A stretch of 59,760 nucleotides of DNA from Shewanella sp. SG41-4. Lineage in GTDB: Bacteria; Pseudomonadota; Gammaproteobacteria; Enterobacterales; Shewanellaceae. The stretch is from contig NZ_JACJFI010000004.1 of assembly GCF_014164505.1 (NCBI RefSeq), positions 1 through 59,760 on the forward strand, read 5' to 3'. Shown here piece after piece: positions 18,553-28,760 of this stretch. Both the position numbers and the translations under genes were made by a program. The notes beneath the pieces were generated by a model that saw only the letters and a program-made list of their open reading frames with translations, was not told the DNA's origin and did no database searches. The stretch's first letter is position 1. Every line of letters begins with the position of its first letter.

Positions 18553-19200
18553 ATGAATAAGAAAATTACCCTAAGTTTAGTTGCTGCTTCTTTATTAACT
18601 GCTGGTTTTTCATTTGGTGCTGCGGCCCATCAAGCAGGAGATATTATTGTTCGTGCCGGTGTGGCGATGGTTGATCCAAATGAGTCAAGCCCAGTAGTCG
18701 CAAATATTGCTGAATTTAGCGTAGATAACGATGTCCAATTAGGGCTAAATTTTGGTTATATGCTAACTGATAATATCGGTATTGAATTATTAGCCGCATC
18801 GCCTTTTAGTCACGATGTGTCACTGGGTGAGCTAGGTAAAATTGCTGACTCAAAGCAATTACCTCCAACGCTGGTAGCACAATATTACTTTGGTGATTCA
18901 CAATCTGCTTTACGCCCATATATTGGTTTAGGGGTTAACTTTACTAACTTCTATGACAGTGAATTTACTCAAGAAGCGAAAGATCTTGGCCTAGATAATT
19001 TGAGCTTATCGAACTCTTGGGGCGTGGCGGCTCAAGTTGGGCTTGATTATCAAATTGACAAGAAATGGTTGGTTAACGCGTCAGTTTGGTATGCACAAAT
19101 TGCTACGGATGTGAGCTTTGATATGGGGGCAGATCATGTTGTGGTTGATACAGACATTGACCCTTGGGTTTACATGATCAGCGTCGGTTATACTTATTAA
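18553..19200 (+). CDS. ompW: OmpW-family outer membrane protein
   Basis: 215 residues. A signal peptide (MNKKITLSLVAASLLTAGFS, cleaved after about AAA) is followed by AGDIIVRAGVAMVDP, FGYMLTDNIGIELLAA, ALRPYIGLGVNFTNF and a C-terminal YMISVGYTY ending in an aromatic residue. This is the eight-stranded OmpW barrel, thought to pass small hydrophobic molecules. CAAGGAG precedes the start. Two FNR-type sites upstream suggest induction without oxygen. A terminator separates it from the convergent SDR gene. Confidence 0.93.
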   Translation: MNKKITLSLVAASLLTAGFSFGAAAHQAGDIIVRAGVAMVDPNESSPVVANIAEFSVDNDVQLGLNFGYMLTDNIGIELLAASPFSHDVSLGELGKIADSKQLPPTLVAQYYFGDSQSALRPYIGLGVNFTNFYDSEFTQEAKDLGLDNLSLSNSWGVAAQVGLDYQIDKKWLVNASVWYAQIATDVSFDMGADHVVVDTDIDPWVYMISVGYTY

Positions 19201-19237
19201 GCTAGGGTAGAATACGTTAGCGAAAAACGAACATATG

Positions 19238-19266
19238 AAACAGGAACCTACCGGTTCCTGTTTTTG
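19238..19266. terminator. Terminator between ompW and the convergent SDR gene
   Basis: AAACAGGAACC (19238-19248) pairs perfectly with GGTTCCTGTTT (19253-19263) around TACC, followed by further Ts; the A-rich left side means it can also serve the minus-strand gene. Confidence 0.85.
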
Positions 19267-19276
19267 TTGATGGCAC

Positions 19277-20020
19277 TTATGGAGATTTTTTACGCGGTTT
19301 CCAATGGCGAGTATTGTAAATGTACTCTGGTAATAAACGATTTATCCACGCGACAATGCGCCAGCGTTTAGTGACATATACTCGGCGTTTACCTTTTTGT
19401 AACGCTGAGATAATTTGTGTAGCCACTTTATCGATAGGCGACAGCAGCAGTTGTGTATTCAAATGAACGGCTTTATCAAATAACCCTAATTGAATATCAC
19501 TAATGGTAATAGGCAGCTTTAATCGTTGCGCATGCATACTCAAGCCCTGCAGGTAATTTTCAGCAAAGGCTTTGGAGGCATGATAAGCCACATTAGGTCC
19601 TCCACGCTGACCAGCTATAGAGTTAATGGCGGCGAGTTGCCCATAACCTTGTTCGCACATTAATTTAAAAATACAGTTATTGGCAGCAGCAAATCCCATA
19701 ACGTTAATATCGATGGCGAGCTTATCAATTGCCCAAGGCAGGGAAGGGTCGTAGTCATTGATACCAGTATTAACAATCACCAAATGGGCGCCATTATGTT
19801 TGGTCCAAGCAGTATTAAGCTGTGTAATTAGCGTATCAGGTTGATCAATCGCTAACGGGTAAACACTCACTTCACCTGGCAGACTTTGACTAAACTCGTT
19901 AAGTGATTCAGGGTCGTTAACAAAAAGCACCAGCGAAACTTGCTGTGCAGATAGCTGTCTGGCTAAGGCTTGGCTCAGTTGCGAGCTGGCACCAATAATC
20001 ATCGCTGTCGCTGTAGACAT
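19277..20020 (-). CDS. Short-chain dehydrogenase/reductase family protein
   Basis: 247 residues. Rossmann start MIIGASSQLSQALA, then NTGIND (in place of NAG), INSIAGQRGG with the catalytic Ser, and YHASK as Tyr-x3-Lys. The dinucleotide motif is GASSQLSQ and not the usual GASSGIG, so cofactor binding may differ. The C-terminal 40 residues are basic (KRRVYVTKRWRIVAWINRLL), like membrane-associated SDRs. Substrate unknown. It converges on ompW and has its own promoter in the metA gap. Confidence 0.82.
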   Translation of the reverse strand: MSTATAMIIGASSQLSQALARQLSAQQVSLVLFVNDPESLNEFSQSLPGEVSVYPLAIDQPDTLITQLNTAWTKHNGAHLVIVNTGINDYDPSLPWAIDKLAIDINVMGFAAANNCIFKLMCEQGYGQLAAINSIAGQRGGPNVAYHASKAFAENYLQGLSMHAQRLKLPITISDIQLGLFDKAVHLNTQLLLSPIDKVATQIISALQKGKRRVYVTKRWRIVAWINRLLPEYIYNTRHWKPRKKSP

Positions 20021-20097
20021 GATTCATCTCATCAAAAATAATGACTCATCATAGAAATAACATCAGTTGATAACAAGTGAGAAAAAAATTCAACTTA

Positions 20098-20121
20098 AGA
20101 CGTGTAGACTTCTAGCCATCC
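20098..20121. promoter_or_regulatory. MetJ met-box array upstream of metA
   Basis: Three contiguous 8-bp units, AGACGTGT, AGACTTCT and AGCCATCC, match the met box AGACGTCT at 7, 7 and 5 positions. Tandem met boxes are the MetJ target. They lie about 260 bp before metA in the 361-bp SDR/metA gap, which holds no other clear element. Repression by S-adenosylmethionine through MetJ is expected. Confidence 0.65.
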
Positions 20122-20381
20122 GAGTGTATGATGGTTATCTAACAGATTGACCGCTATTAACGTTAACAATAAGCCATTCTGCCGCGGTGTAGACCGGTTG
20201 AGTATGCTAGTAATGTTTGCAAACGACATTCGACAATCGATGATGACCACGGTTTTTAGCGATTAACTGAATGTTAAAACTGTGACATAACAGACATTAA
20301 CGTTATTGTGAAAAGGTTGGTTGGTTAACCGAGCGTTGGTTAATCAGGTACATGTGTTTAATTAATCTAAAGGTAACAAGT

Positions 20382-21326
20382 ATGCCGGTTCGAATTCCAG
20401 ATAACCTGCCTGCAGCAGGTATTTTAGAGTCAGAAAATATCTTTGTGATGTCTGAAACCCGAGCTGCTAATCAGGACATTCGTCCAATGCGGGTATTAAT
20501 CTTGAATTTAATGCCTAATAAAATCGAAACAGAAACCCAGTTATTGCGATTACTGGGCAATACGCCCTTGCAAGTTGGGGTCGATTTATTACGTATTCAT
20601 GACAAAGAATCAAAGCATACATCAGTGGATCACATGAACACCTTTTATCGTGATTTTGAAGACATCAGAAATAATAATTACGATGGTTTGATTATTACTG
20701 GTGCGCCGTTAGGGCAAATTGACTTTAAAGATGTTGTGTATTGGGACCACATTCGCGAAATTATTGACTGGTCACAACAACATGTCACTTCGGTGCTGTT
20801 TCTATGTTGGGCAGCTCATGCTGGTTTGTATCATCTTTATGATTTACATCGTCAGTTATTAGCGAATAAACGTTCAGGTGTATTTAATCATCGTAGAACT
20901 AGCGACCCACACCCACTATTGCGCGGTTTTGATGATGAGTTTTTTGCACCGCACTCACGATTTGCAGAAATGGATATTGAACAAATTCGTCAACATCCAG
21001 ATTTAGAAGTGCTGGCTGAATCAGACGAGGCTGGTGCGTATATTGTGCTGAGTCGTGATAATCATAATGTGTTTGTTATGGGTCACCCAGAATACCAAAA
21101 AGACACCTTAAATGAAGAGTATGTGCGCGATGTTGGCGAAGGCCTCAACCCAGATATTCCACAAAATTATTACCGTCAAGATGACCCCACTCAAGATACT
21201 ATTGTTCGTTGGCATAGCCATGGCAGCTTATTAGTCAGTAATTGGCTCAATTATTATGTTTATCAGCTAACGCCATATGACTTGTCTGACATGAATGCTA
21301 AAACACCATGGGAAAGTAAGAAGTAA
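20382..21326 (+). CDS. metA: Homoserine O-succinyltransferase
   Basis: 314 residues with near-complete likeness to Met[12 protein letters not shown] start, [19 protein letters not shown], and the acyl-enzyme Cys142 in [22 protein letters not shown] and WLNYYVYQ near the end. It activates homoserine with succinyl-CoA for methionine synthesis. The frame opens at 20352, but ATG 20382 gives the family start and has AAAGGT upstream. MetJ boxes precede it. Confidence 0.95.
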   Translation: MPVRIPDNLPAAGILESENIFVMSETRAANQDIRPMRVLILNLMPNKIETETQLLRLLGNTPLQVGVDLLRIHDKESKHTSVDHMNTFYRDFEDIRNNNYDGLIITGAPLGQIDFKDVVYWDHIREIIDWSQQHVTSVLFLCWAAHAGLYHLYDLHRQLLANKRSGVFNHRRTSDPHPLLRGFDDEFFAPHSRFAEMDIEQIRQHPDLEVLAESDEAGAYIVLSRDNHNVFVMGHPEYQKDTLNEEYVRDVGEGLNPDIPQNYYRQDDPTQDTIVRWHSHGSLLVSNWLNYYVYQLTPYDLSDMNAKTPWESKK

Positions 21327-21421
21327 ATTTGAATATAGTTTCACCAGCGTTTTAACGTTGACTTCGTTTCGATAAAAGCTATTGTTAAACTTAGATGTTT
21401 TTATTGTAAGGTCGAGGTTAA

Positions 21422-23404
21422 ATGGTTAAAACCAAGTTGATGATATTATTGGTGTGTGCAATGAGCTGGCCGCTAACGTCTTGGGGGGCCAGTGATGTTT
21501 TTAGTGACGCTAATGCAAATGACACTAAAATGAATGGCGCCAATGTTAGTGACAATACCGTTAGCAACAATACTGTTAGCGACAATATCGTAGGCAACAA
21601 TACCGTTAGCGCAACAATTACTGATATCAAACAAAAGTTAGCCACATTAAGCTCACCACAACAACGAATTGACTTTTTAAAACAACAGCTACAACAAAGT
21701 GCTCAATGGCCGATTGAACAGCAAGGCCAGTTGTTGCATTTGCTAGCAATAGAGCAAGAAGTTAACAGTGATCTTGTTGCTGCAATTGACAGCTATACTC
21801 AGGCAATTAAATTACTTACACCACATCCTCTTAGTCAAGAACTCGTCAAAAGCTATCTTGAACGCTCATTCATACTTTACCTTCAAACTAACGACACCCA
21901 AGTTTATTGCCCAGATCGTGAAGTGGCGATTACATTAGCCCGTCAGCTTGGAAACGTTGATATCTTGGCCGAAGTGTTAGCTCAAAGCGCGTATTGTTAT
22001 AATAAACCAAGTGATTTTGGCGAAGGTCTGAAAAGGTTAAATGAAGCATTAGCATTAGCACAACAGCATCAATTAGGACTGAGCCGCCAAGCGATGATAT
22101 TTAATGCCACCGCAGCTATCTATCGTGACAATGGTTTAAACCGTAAAGCCTATGAATATTTTAACAAAGCTTATGGCTTTTGGGAGCAAGCCCAAGATAA
22201 ACAAGACATGTTTAATATGTTGCATAACATGGTGGGCGAATCGATTAAATTGGCCATGTGGGTGGAAAATAAAGCCCATTTAGCGCAAATGCAGCAGTTG
22301 GTTGAACAATCGCCAGAGTTTGCTGACTTTGATTTTTTCTATCAATTTAATACTGGTATTAGCTGTTGGGCTCAAGGTTTATTTCAAGAAGGTATTGATC
22401 ATTTTTTACGAGCATTAGCGGTGCAAGATACTACCCAAGAAAAATACTTTGTTGACGCTACGCATGCATGGTTGGCATTGAGTTATTTTCGCCAACAACA
22501 ACCAGATAAAGCTTTTAAGTATGCTGAAATATTTTCTGGTTCGGCAACTTATGACGGCCATTCCAATGAATTGAAGTTGATGATTGCTGCCATTATTGAT
22601 TACGTCAATGGGTCGAGTAATCTTGGTATGAATAAGCTTTTGGATACCATCGATTTACAAAAAAAGCACTTTGCTAATATTATTAATAATGATGTGGTTA
22701 ATTCATCATTAGACCATAATCTTACCGTGGCTGAGTTCAATAATCGTCTGCTCGAAAAGCAATTGGCAATCAATAAGCTGAATTTAGAGGCCGAAATTGA
22801 TTCTCAAAAAATTACTAACTTATCAATGGCAATCGCAGTGCTAATTGCATTGGTGTTATTGGTGGTGGTCATTTTCTTGTGGCAATCTCGCCGGCAATTT
22901 AAACGCCGCTCTCAAACTGATTATTTGACGGGTATTGCTAATAGACGTCATACCTTTGAACAGGGTAACAAGCGCTTTTATCAGGCGAAAAAACATAATC
23001 GGTCACTAGCCGTTATTATGTTCGATATAGATAATTTTAAAGCCATTAATGACCATTATGGCCATGATATTGGCGATTTAGCCATAAAAGCGTGTGGTAG
23101 ACGAGCACGTAATTGGCTCAAGAAAAACGATATTTTAGGTCGCATCGGTGGCGAAGAGTTTTTAATTATTTTACCTGATACAGAGCAAGCACAAGCCGTT
23201 GAAATAGCCGAGCGATTGCGAACCAGTATTGAGTCAAACCAGTTTGTGTTTAACGATGTTAAAATGAATTTCACTATCAGTGTGGCTGTCGCTATGTTAA
23301 CCCAGCAAACTCATGAGCTTGTCGACATTATTAAGCAAGCCGATTTAGGCTTATATCAAGCAAAAGACAACGGTCGCAATCAAGTCGTGGTTGTCGATCA
23401 TTAA
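21422..23404 (+). CDS. TPR-containing membrane diguanylate cyclase (GGDEF)
   Basis: 660 residues. Signal peptide (1-22), a low-complexity Asn/Ser/Val stretch (about 35-66), a helical TPR-like periplasmic region (about 80-440), one membrane helix (about 469-488) and a GGDEF domain. The active site reads GGEEF at 576-580, preceded by DIDNFKAIND, so it should make cyclic di-GMP. The I-site position that is RxxD in PleD is KKND here, so product inhibition may be lost. No EAL domain. It follows metA by 95 bp with its own RBS (AAGGTCGAGG). Confidence 0.9.
   Translation: MVKTKLMILLVCAMSWPLTSWGASDVFSDANANDTKMNGANVSDNTVSNNTVSDNIVGNNTVSATITDIKQKLATLSSPQQRIDFLKQQLQQSAQWPIEQQGQLLHLLAIEQEVNSDLVAAIDSYTQAIKLLTPHPLSQELVKSYLERSFILYLQTNDTQVYCPDREVAITLARQLGNVDILAEVLAQSAYCYNKPSDFGEGLKRLNEALALAQQHQLGLSRQAMIFNATAAIYRDNGLNRKAYEYFNKAYGFWEQAQDKQDMFNMLHNMVGESIKLAMWVENKAHLAQMQQLVEQSPEFADFDFFYQFNTGISCWAQGLFQEGIDHFLRALAVQDTTQEKYFVDATHAWLALSYFRQQQPDKAFKYAEIFSGSATYDGHSNELKLMIAAIIDYVNGSSNLGMNKLLDTIDLQKKHFANIINNDVVNSSLDHNLTVAEFNNRLLEKQLAINKLNLEAEIDSQKITNLSMAIAVLIALVLLVVVIFLWQSRRQFKRRSQTDYLTGIANRRHTFEQGNKRFYQAKKHNRSLAVIMFDIDNFKAINDHYGHDIGDLAIKACGRRARNWLKKNDILGRIGGEEFLIILPDTEQAQAVEIAERLRTSIESNQFVFNDVKMNFTISVAVAMLTQQTHELVDIIKQADLGLYQAKDNGRNQVVVVDH
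21545..21619 (+). repeat. 15-bp tandem repeat, five units, inside the diguanylate cyclase gene
   Basis: Units start at 21545, 21560, 21575, 21590 and 21605; the first is GTTAGTGACAATACC and the others differ by one to several bases. They encode VSDNT-like pentapeptides at residues 42-66, just after the signal peptide, in frame. Confidence 0.8.
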
Positions 23405-23640
23405 CCCTCCCTAAGTGCCGATGCAGTTGTTTGGTCGCTGCGGCTACTTTTTACTTAGACTAAAGTTTTACGCTCAATAAATCACTCAACAGTAATCATG
23501 TTACTGATAAATAGATATTGATATATATCATAAAAACAATATCTTATATCAAATTTAAACGTGACATTCTTAAACTGTAAATCTTCACTGACAATTCCAA
23601 TCAATTAACATCAGCATTTAGACCATTTTTTACTTGCTTT

Positions 23641-23656
23641 ACGTTCGCGTCAACGT
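23641..23656. promoter_or_regulatory. Candidate operator of the ivd operon
   Basis: ACGTT, six bases, AACGT: a perfect inverted repeat about 60 bp before ivdA, in a 310-bp gap with no other clear element. The ivd operon in Shewanella is reported to be under the MerR-type regulator LiuR, and the site form is compatible with that, but I cannot match a consensus with certainty. Confidence 0.4.
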
Positions 23657-23714
23657 CAAAGTGATATCCATATTGTTGATGTTAATTTTTTAAGCGCAGT
23701 AAATTGGAGTGGTT

Positions 23715-24905
23715 ATGAGTACAGAGCAAACAGGTCAAGATATCGTTATTGTTGCCGCGAAACGTACACCAATGGGTGGGTTTCAAGGAGCATTGTCTGA
23801 GGTAGCTTCTCCAGTATTAGCAGCCACCGCTATCAAAGGTCTTATCGCCCAAACGGGGATCAGTGTAGATGCTGTTGACGAAGTATTGATGGGTTGTGTA
23901 TTGCCTGCCGGTTTAGGCCAAGCGCCTGCTCGCCAAGCCACCTTAGGTGCAGGTTTACCGTTGAGCGTTGGCGCAACAACAGTCAATAAAGTTTGTGGTT
24001 CTGGTATGAAAACCGTCATGTTAGCCCACGATTTAATTAAAGCGGGTAGCAGTCAAGTTGTGGTTGCGGGTGGCATGGAAAGCATGAGCCAAGCACCATA
24101 CTTACTCGATAAAGCACGTAGCGGTATGCGCATGGGCCACGGCAAAGTCATGGACCACATGTTTTTAGACGGCCTTGAAGATGCTTACACTGGTGGTGCA
24201 ATGGGTTCATTTGCCCAGAAAACCGCTGATGACTTTGGCTTAACTCGTGAGCAAATGGATGCATTTGCATTAGGTTCGCTCGAAAAAGCCAATGTAGCGA
24301 TTAACTCTGGCGCATTTAAAGATGAAGTAGTGCCTGTAACCATCAGCACACGTCGTGGTGATGTGACTGTTGAGATAGACGAGCAGCCTGGTAACGCCCG
24401 CCCTGAAAAAATCCCGACATTACGTCCTGCATTTACCAAAGACGGCACAATTACAGCTGCCAACTCAAGTTCAATATCAGACGGCGCAGCAGCGTTAATG
24501 CTAATGACACGCGAAAAAGCACAGCAATTGGGCTTAAGCGTATTAGCGACCATTAAAGGTCATACTACCCATTCACAAGAACCGTCAATGTTCACCACCG
24601 CACCTGTTGGCGCGATGCAAAAACTGTTCGATAAAGTGCAGTGGAACAAAGATGACGTCGATTTATACGAAATCAACGAAGCGTTTGCCATGGTCACTAT
24701 GTTAGCTATTTCTGAGTTGAACTTAGATGCCAGCAAGGTCAACGTTAATGGCGGCGCATGTGCAATGGGACACCCAATTGGTTGTTCTGGAGCGCGTTTG
24801 TTAGTCACATTGATTTATGCCCTAAAAGCACGCGGCCTTAAGCGCGGCGTGGCATCGTTATGTATTGGTGGCGGCGAAGCCACAGCAATGGCGATTGAAG
24901 TGTAA
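23715..24905 (+). CDS. ivdA: Acetyl-CoA C-acyltransferase (thiolase)
   Basis: 396 residues. Acyl-accepting Cys94 is in NKVCGSGMKT, followed by NVNGGACAMGHPIGCSGAR with the catalytic His and the second Cys in CIGGGEATA. In this operon it would cleave 2-methylacetoacetyl-CoA to acetyl-CoA and propionyl-CoA at the end of isoleucine breakdown. A GTG six bases earlier is in frame, but ATG 23715 has TTGGAG directly upstream. First gene of the seven-gene cluster that ends at the terminator at 31681. Confidence 0.9.
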   Translation: MSTEQTGQDIVIVAAKRTPMGGFQGALSEVASPVLAATAIKGLIAQTGISVDAVDEVLMGCVLPAGLGQAPARQATLGAGLPLSVGATTVNKVCGSGMKTVMLAHDLIKAGSSQVVVAGGMESMSQAPYLLDKARSGMRMGHGKVMDHMFLDGLEDAYTGGAMGSFAQKTADDFGLTREQMDAFALGSLEKANVAINSGAFKDEVVPVTISTRRGDVTVEIDEQPGNARPEKIPTLRPAFTKDGTITAANSSSISDGAAALMLMTREKAQQLGLSVLATIKGHTTHSQEPSMFTTAPVGAMQKLFDKVQWNKDDVDLYEINEAFAMVTMLAISELNLDASKVNVNGGACAMGHPIGCSGARLLVTLIYALKARGLKRGVASLCIGGGEATAMAIEV

Positions 24906-25068
24906 ATAGACAATACAAGTTAAGTTCGACAAGACCACCGCACAGGTAGATGTACACGCAGCCACTTTAGTGAGACTGACAAACACAACAAATCGCGTCA
25001 CCTGTGCAGTAACTCAATACGAGTGATGTTATTCACTCATAAGATATTCAAGGATCGAGGAAAACAAC

Positions 25069-26562
25069 ATGATCACACAAGTTAAACATTATATTGATGG
25101 CGAATTCACTTATGGCAGCGGCGATCGCAATATTGATGTGACTAACCCAGCTAATAATAGCGTTATTGCCAAAATTAACTGTGCTACTACTGCCGAAGTA
25201 GAGCAGGCCATTCACAGTGCCAAAGAAGCGTTTAAAACCTGGAAAGAAGTCCCAGTGTCTGAACGTGCGCGCGTCATGTTGCGTTACCAACATTTGCTCA
25301 AAGAGCATCACGATGAACTGGCAACTATTTTAGCTCACGAGACGGGTAAAACTTTTGAAGATGCTAAAGGTGATGTATGGCGCGGCATTGAAGTTGCTGA
25401 ACATGCTTGTGGTGTTGCCTCGTTAATGATGGGCGAAACCGTTGAAAACGTCGCTCGTAATATTGATACCTATAGCTACACTCAACCATTAGGTGTGTGT
25501 GCCGGTATTACTCCATTCAACTTCCCAGCAATGATCCCGCTATGGATGTTCCCGTTATCGATTGCTTGCGGTAACACGTTTATTTTAAAGCCGTCAGAAC
25601 AAGATCCTATGACGCCACAGCGTTTAGTGGAGTTATTTGTTGAAGCAGGCGCGCCAAAAGGCGTGTTGCAACTTATTCATGGCGACAAAACAGCAGTAGA
25701 CATTTTGCTAAGAGACCCAGCCATTAAAGCGATTTCGTTTGTAGGCTCTGTGGGTGTTGGCCAATACATTTATAAAACCGGTACCGACAACCTAAAACGT
25801 GTGCAAGCGTTTGCAGGTGCTAAAAACCATTGCGTTATCATGCCTGATGCGAACAAGCAGCAAGTGATCAATAACATGGTTGGTGCCTCTGTTGGAGCCG
25901 CTGGTCAACGTTGTATGGCGATTTCAGTCGCGATTTTTGTCGGTAAAGCCAAAGAGTGGATCCCTGAACTAAAAGACGCGTTAGCTAAAGTTCGTCCTGG
26001 TTTATGGGATGACAAAGAAGCTGCTTACGGTCCAGTTATCAGTCCAGCAGCAAAAGAGCGTGTACTAAAACTGATTGCTCAAGGTAAAGCTGAAGGTGCT
26101 GATTGCTTACTCGATGGAACCGATTTTACCGTTGCAGGTTACGAGTCGGGTAACTGGGTTGGCCCAACCATGTTTACCAATGTCACCACCGACATGAGCA
26201 TTTACAAAGAAGAGATTTTTGGTCCGGTACTGTGTTGTATGGAAGCGGATAACTTAGATGATGCTATCGAATTAGTGAACAACAGCCCATACGGCAACGG
26301 CACTTCAATCTTTACTGCATCAGGCGGCGCAGCGCGTAAATATCAACATGAAATTGAAGTAGGCCAAGTGGGTATTAACGTGCCAATTCCTGTGCCATTA
26401 CCTTTCTTCTCATTCACTGGTTGGAAAGGCAGTTTTTATGGCGACCAACATGCCTATGGTAAGCAAGCTGTGCGTTTCTGCACCGAGACTAAAACCATCA
26501 CCACCCGTTGGTTTGACTCTGAAGCGGTAAGCGGCCCTAACATGAGCATTGATCTTAAATAA
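25069..26562 (+). CDS. mmsA: Methylmalonate-semialdehyde dehydrogenase (CoA-acylating)
   Basis: 497 residues, aldehyde dehydrogenase fold. Catalytic Cys282 lies in [14 protein letters not shown], the MMSDH form of the motif; [21 protein letters not shown] is equally typical. It converts methylmalonate semialdehyde to propionyl-CoA in valine breakdown. Also called ivdB in Shewanella. AGGAAAAC precedes ATG 25069. It begins 163 bp after the thiolase, a loose spacing that may hold an internal promoter. Confidence 0.93.
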   Translation: MITQVKHYIDGEFTYGSGDRNIDVTNPANNSVIAKINCATTAEVEQAIHSAKEAFKTWKEVPVSERARVMLRYQHLLKEHHDELATILAHETGKTFEDAKGDVWRGIEVAEHACGVASLMMGETVENVARNIDTYSYTQPLGVCAGITPFNFPAMIPLWMFPLSIACGNTFILKPSEQDPMTPQRLVELFVEAGAPKGVLQLIHGDKTAVDILLRDPAIKAISFVGSVGVGQYIYKTGTDNLKRVQAFAGAKNHCVIMPDANKQQVINNMVGASVGAAGQRCMAISVAIFVGKAKEWIPELKDALAKVRPGLWDDKEAAYGPVISPAAKERVLKLIAQGKAEGADCLLDGTDFTVAGYESGNWVGPTMFTNVTTDMSIYKEEIFGPVLCCMEADNLDDAIELVNNSPYGNGTSIFTASGGAARKYQHEIEVGQVGINVPIPVPLPFFSFTGWKGSFYGDQHAYGKQAVRFCTETKTITTRWFDSEAVSGPNMSIDLK

Positions 26563-26587
26563 GCTCAGTACAAGTTAGTCTCCATAC

Positions 26588-26616
26588 GCCGTGATAGTTT
26601 ATTGATTTATCACGGC
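26588..26616 (+). other. Hairpin between mmsA and ivdC
   Basis: GCCGTGATA (26588-26596) pairs with TATCACGGC (26608-26616) in the 210-bp mmsA/ivdC gap. No T-run follows, so it may mark an mRNA processing or stability site more than a full terminator. Confidence 0.5.
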
Positions 26617-26772
26617 AATATTTATCTGCTTACACAACAACACAAATTTGACCCGCACCATTGGATGTCGCAACGCCGGACATAATAATCTAATGGCTAA
26701 GCAACTTAAGCTGCAGGCGGGCAAAACATCAAATGACCCAAGAGTCATCCAAGACAATAAAAGGACTCCAGC

Positions 26773-27930
26773 ATGGATTTTAATTTAAACGAAGATCAGC
26801 GTCAGTTTGCTGATTTAGCCCGTCAATTCGCCACCGAAGAATTAGCGCCATTCGCCGCCAAGTGGGACGAAGAACATCATTTTCCTAAAGACGTTATTCA
26901 AAAAGCCGGTGAACTGGGTTTCTGTTCTTTGTACTCGCCAGAATCAGAAGGCGGCATGGGCTTGTCTCGGTTAGATTCCTCGATTATTTTTGAAGAATTA
27001 GCCCATGGTTGTACAGCCACCACAGCAATGTTAACGATTCATAATATGGCAACCTGGATGGTGACTACGTGGGGGACAGAAACCTTACGTAAACAGTGGT
27101 CAGAAGGCCTAACCACCGGACAGTTATTGGCATCTTATTGCTTAACTGAGCCTGGTGCAGGCAGTGATGCTGCGTCACTGCAAACTAAAGCCGTGCGTGA
27201 TGGTGATGATTACCTGATCACAGGTTCAAAAATGTTTATCTCTGGTGCGGGTGAAACCGAGCTTTTAGTGGTGATGTGCCGCACAGGTGAAGCTGGCCCT
27301 AAAGGGATTTCAGCGATTGCCGTACCAGCAGATGCAGTAGGCGTAACTTACGGTAAAGCTGAAGATAAAATGGGCTGGAACGCACAGCCAACAAGAATGA
27401 TAAGTTTTGAAAACGTGCGCGTACCAGCTACCAATTTACTCGGCGAAGAAGGCCAAGGTTTTACCTTTGCCATGAAAGGCCTAGACGGCGGACGTATTAA
27501 TATTGCTACCTGTTCAATAGGTACGGCGCAAGCTGCACTCACTCGTGCAACTCAATACATGAATGAGCGTAAGCAATTTGGTAAACCGCTAGCGGCATTC
27601 CAAGCATTGCAGTTCAAATTGGCCGACATGGCAACTGAACTAGTTGCAGCCCGTCAAATGGTGCGTTTAGCAGCCTTTAAATTAGACACTCAAGACCCAG
27701 AAGCCAGTGCTTATTGTGCCATGGCGAAACGCTTTGCTACCGATGTGGGTTTCCAAGTGTGTGACGGTGCGCTGCAAATTCACGGTGGATACGGTTATAT
27801 CCGTGAATATCCGTTAGAACGTCATTTCAGAGATGTGCGCGTGCACCAGATTTTAGAAGGCACTAATGAAATTATGCGCCTGATTATTGCTCGTCGTTTG
27901 CTTGCTAGCGATGCTCATCCGATCCTGTAA
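26773..27930 (+). CDS. ivdC: Acyl-CoA dehydrogenase (isobutyryl/2-methylbutyryl-CoA type)
   Basis: 385 residues. FAD-binding CLTEPGAGSDAASL (about 119-132) and the C-terminal block GYGYIREYPLERHFRDVRVH followed by ILEGTNEIMRLIIARRLL are classic. The Asp/Glu pattern and neighbours place it with branched short-chain enzymes that oxidise isobutyryl-CoA to methacrylyl-CoA and its isoleucine counterpart. AAGGACT lies upstream of ATG 26773. The following enoyl-CoA hydratase begins 50 bp later. Confidence 0.9.
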   Translation: MDFNLNEDQRQFADLARQFATEELAPFAAKWDEEHHFPKDVIQKAGELGFCSLYSPESEGGMGLSRLDSSIIFEELAHGCTATTAMLTIHNMATWMVTTWGTETLRKQWSEGLTTGQLLASYCLTEPGAGSDAASLQTKAVRDGDDYLITGSKMFISGAGETELLVVMCRTGEAGPKGISAIAVPADAVGVTYGKAEDKMGWNAQPTRMISFENVRVPATNLLGEEGQGFTFAMKGLDGGRINIATCSIGTAQAALTRATQYMNERKQFGKPLAAFQALQFKLADMATELVAARQMVRLAAFKLDTQDPEASAYCAMAKRFATDVGFQVCDGALQIHGGYGYIREYPLERHFRDVRVHQILEGTNEIMRLIIARRLLASDAHPIL

Positions 27931-27980
27931 TTAGCAGATCCACTCGTGACTCACTAGCTCTAGCATAAGGACATAACATT

Positions 27981-28760
27981 ATGACAGCACCTGCGATTCT
28001 TAAACATATAGTCGGCCACACGGCCATTTTGACCTTGAACAATCCGCCAGCAAACACTTGGACAGCAGACAGTTTACAAGTACTAAAACACACTGTGCTT
28101 GAACTGAATCAAAACAAAGAAGTTTATGCGCTTGTTATCACCGGTCAAGGTGACAAGTTTTTCTCAGCAGGTGCCGATTTGAATTTGTTTGCCGACGGCG
28201 ATAAAGACAATGCAGCCTCCATGGCAAAACATTTCGGTGAAGCGTTCGAAGCCTTAAGTGCATTTAGAGGTGTATCGATTGCAGCCATTAATGGTTATGC
28301 CATGGGCGGCGGATTAGAAGTGGCATTAGCTTGTGATTTACGTATTGCAGAAACGCAAGCCCAATTGGCATTGCCAGAAGCCTCTGTGGGTTTATTGCCT
28401 TGTGCTGGTGGCACTCAAAACTTAACTGCATTAGTGGGTGAGGGGTGGGCTAAACGAATGATCTTATGTGGCGAGCGTATTGATGCCGCCAAGGCTGAAA
28501 AAATTGGCTTGGTTGAAGAAGTCGTTGAGGAAGGTAAAGCGCTGGATGCTGCAGTTGCATTGGCTGCTAAAGTGGGTAAACAATCTCCTAGCAGTGTTAG
28601 CGTTTGCAAAACCCTTATTCAAGCAGGACGAACTATGCCACGATCTCAAGCATTACCGCTTGAGCGCGAATTGTTTGTTGGCTTATTTGATACCGAAGAT
28701 CAGGCTGAAGGTGTGAATGCCTTTTTACAAAAACGCGCCCCAAACTGGAAGAACTGCTAA
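27981..28760 (+). CDS. ivdD: Enoyl-CoA hydratase
   Basis: 259 residues, crotonase fold. The oxyanion-hole segments DKFFSAGADLNLF (about 56-68) and AINGYAMGGGLEVALACDLR (about 100-119), with EASVGLLPCAGGTQ next, are all present. It hydrates methacrylyl-CoA or tiglyl-CoA. The stop TAA and the ATG of ivdE share one base (TAATG at 28758-28762), so the two are translationally coupled. Confidence 0.9.
   Translation: MTAPAILKHIVGHTAILTLNNPPANTWTADSLQVLKHTVLELNQNKEVYALVITGQGDKFFSAGADLNLFADGDKDNAASMAKHFGEAFEALSAFRGVSIAAINGYAMGGGLEVALACDLRIAETQAQLALPEASVGLLPCAGGTQNLTALVGEGWAKRMILCGERIDAAKAEKIGLVEEVVEEGKALDAAVALAAKVGKQSPSSVSVCKTLIQAGRTMPRSQALPLERELFVGLFDTEDQAEGVNAFLQKRAPNWKNC

Noticed and set aside
24185-24553. 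Long minus-strand ORF (122 aa) inside the thiolase gene, and similar antisense ORFs in mmsB, ybiT and pstA
   Set aside because: These are shadows of well-conserved genes; their translations have no domain-like sequence and no ribosome sites.
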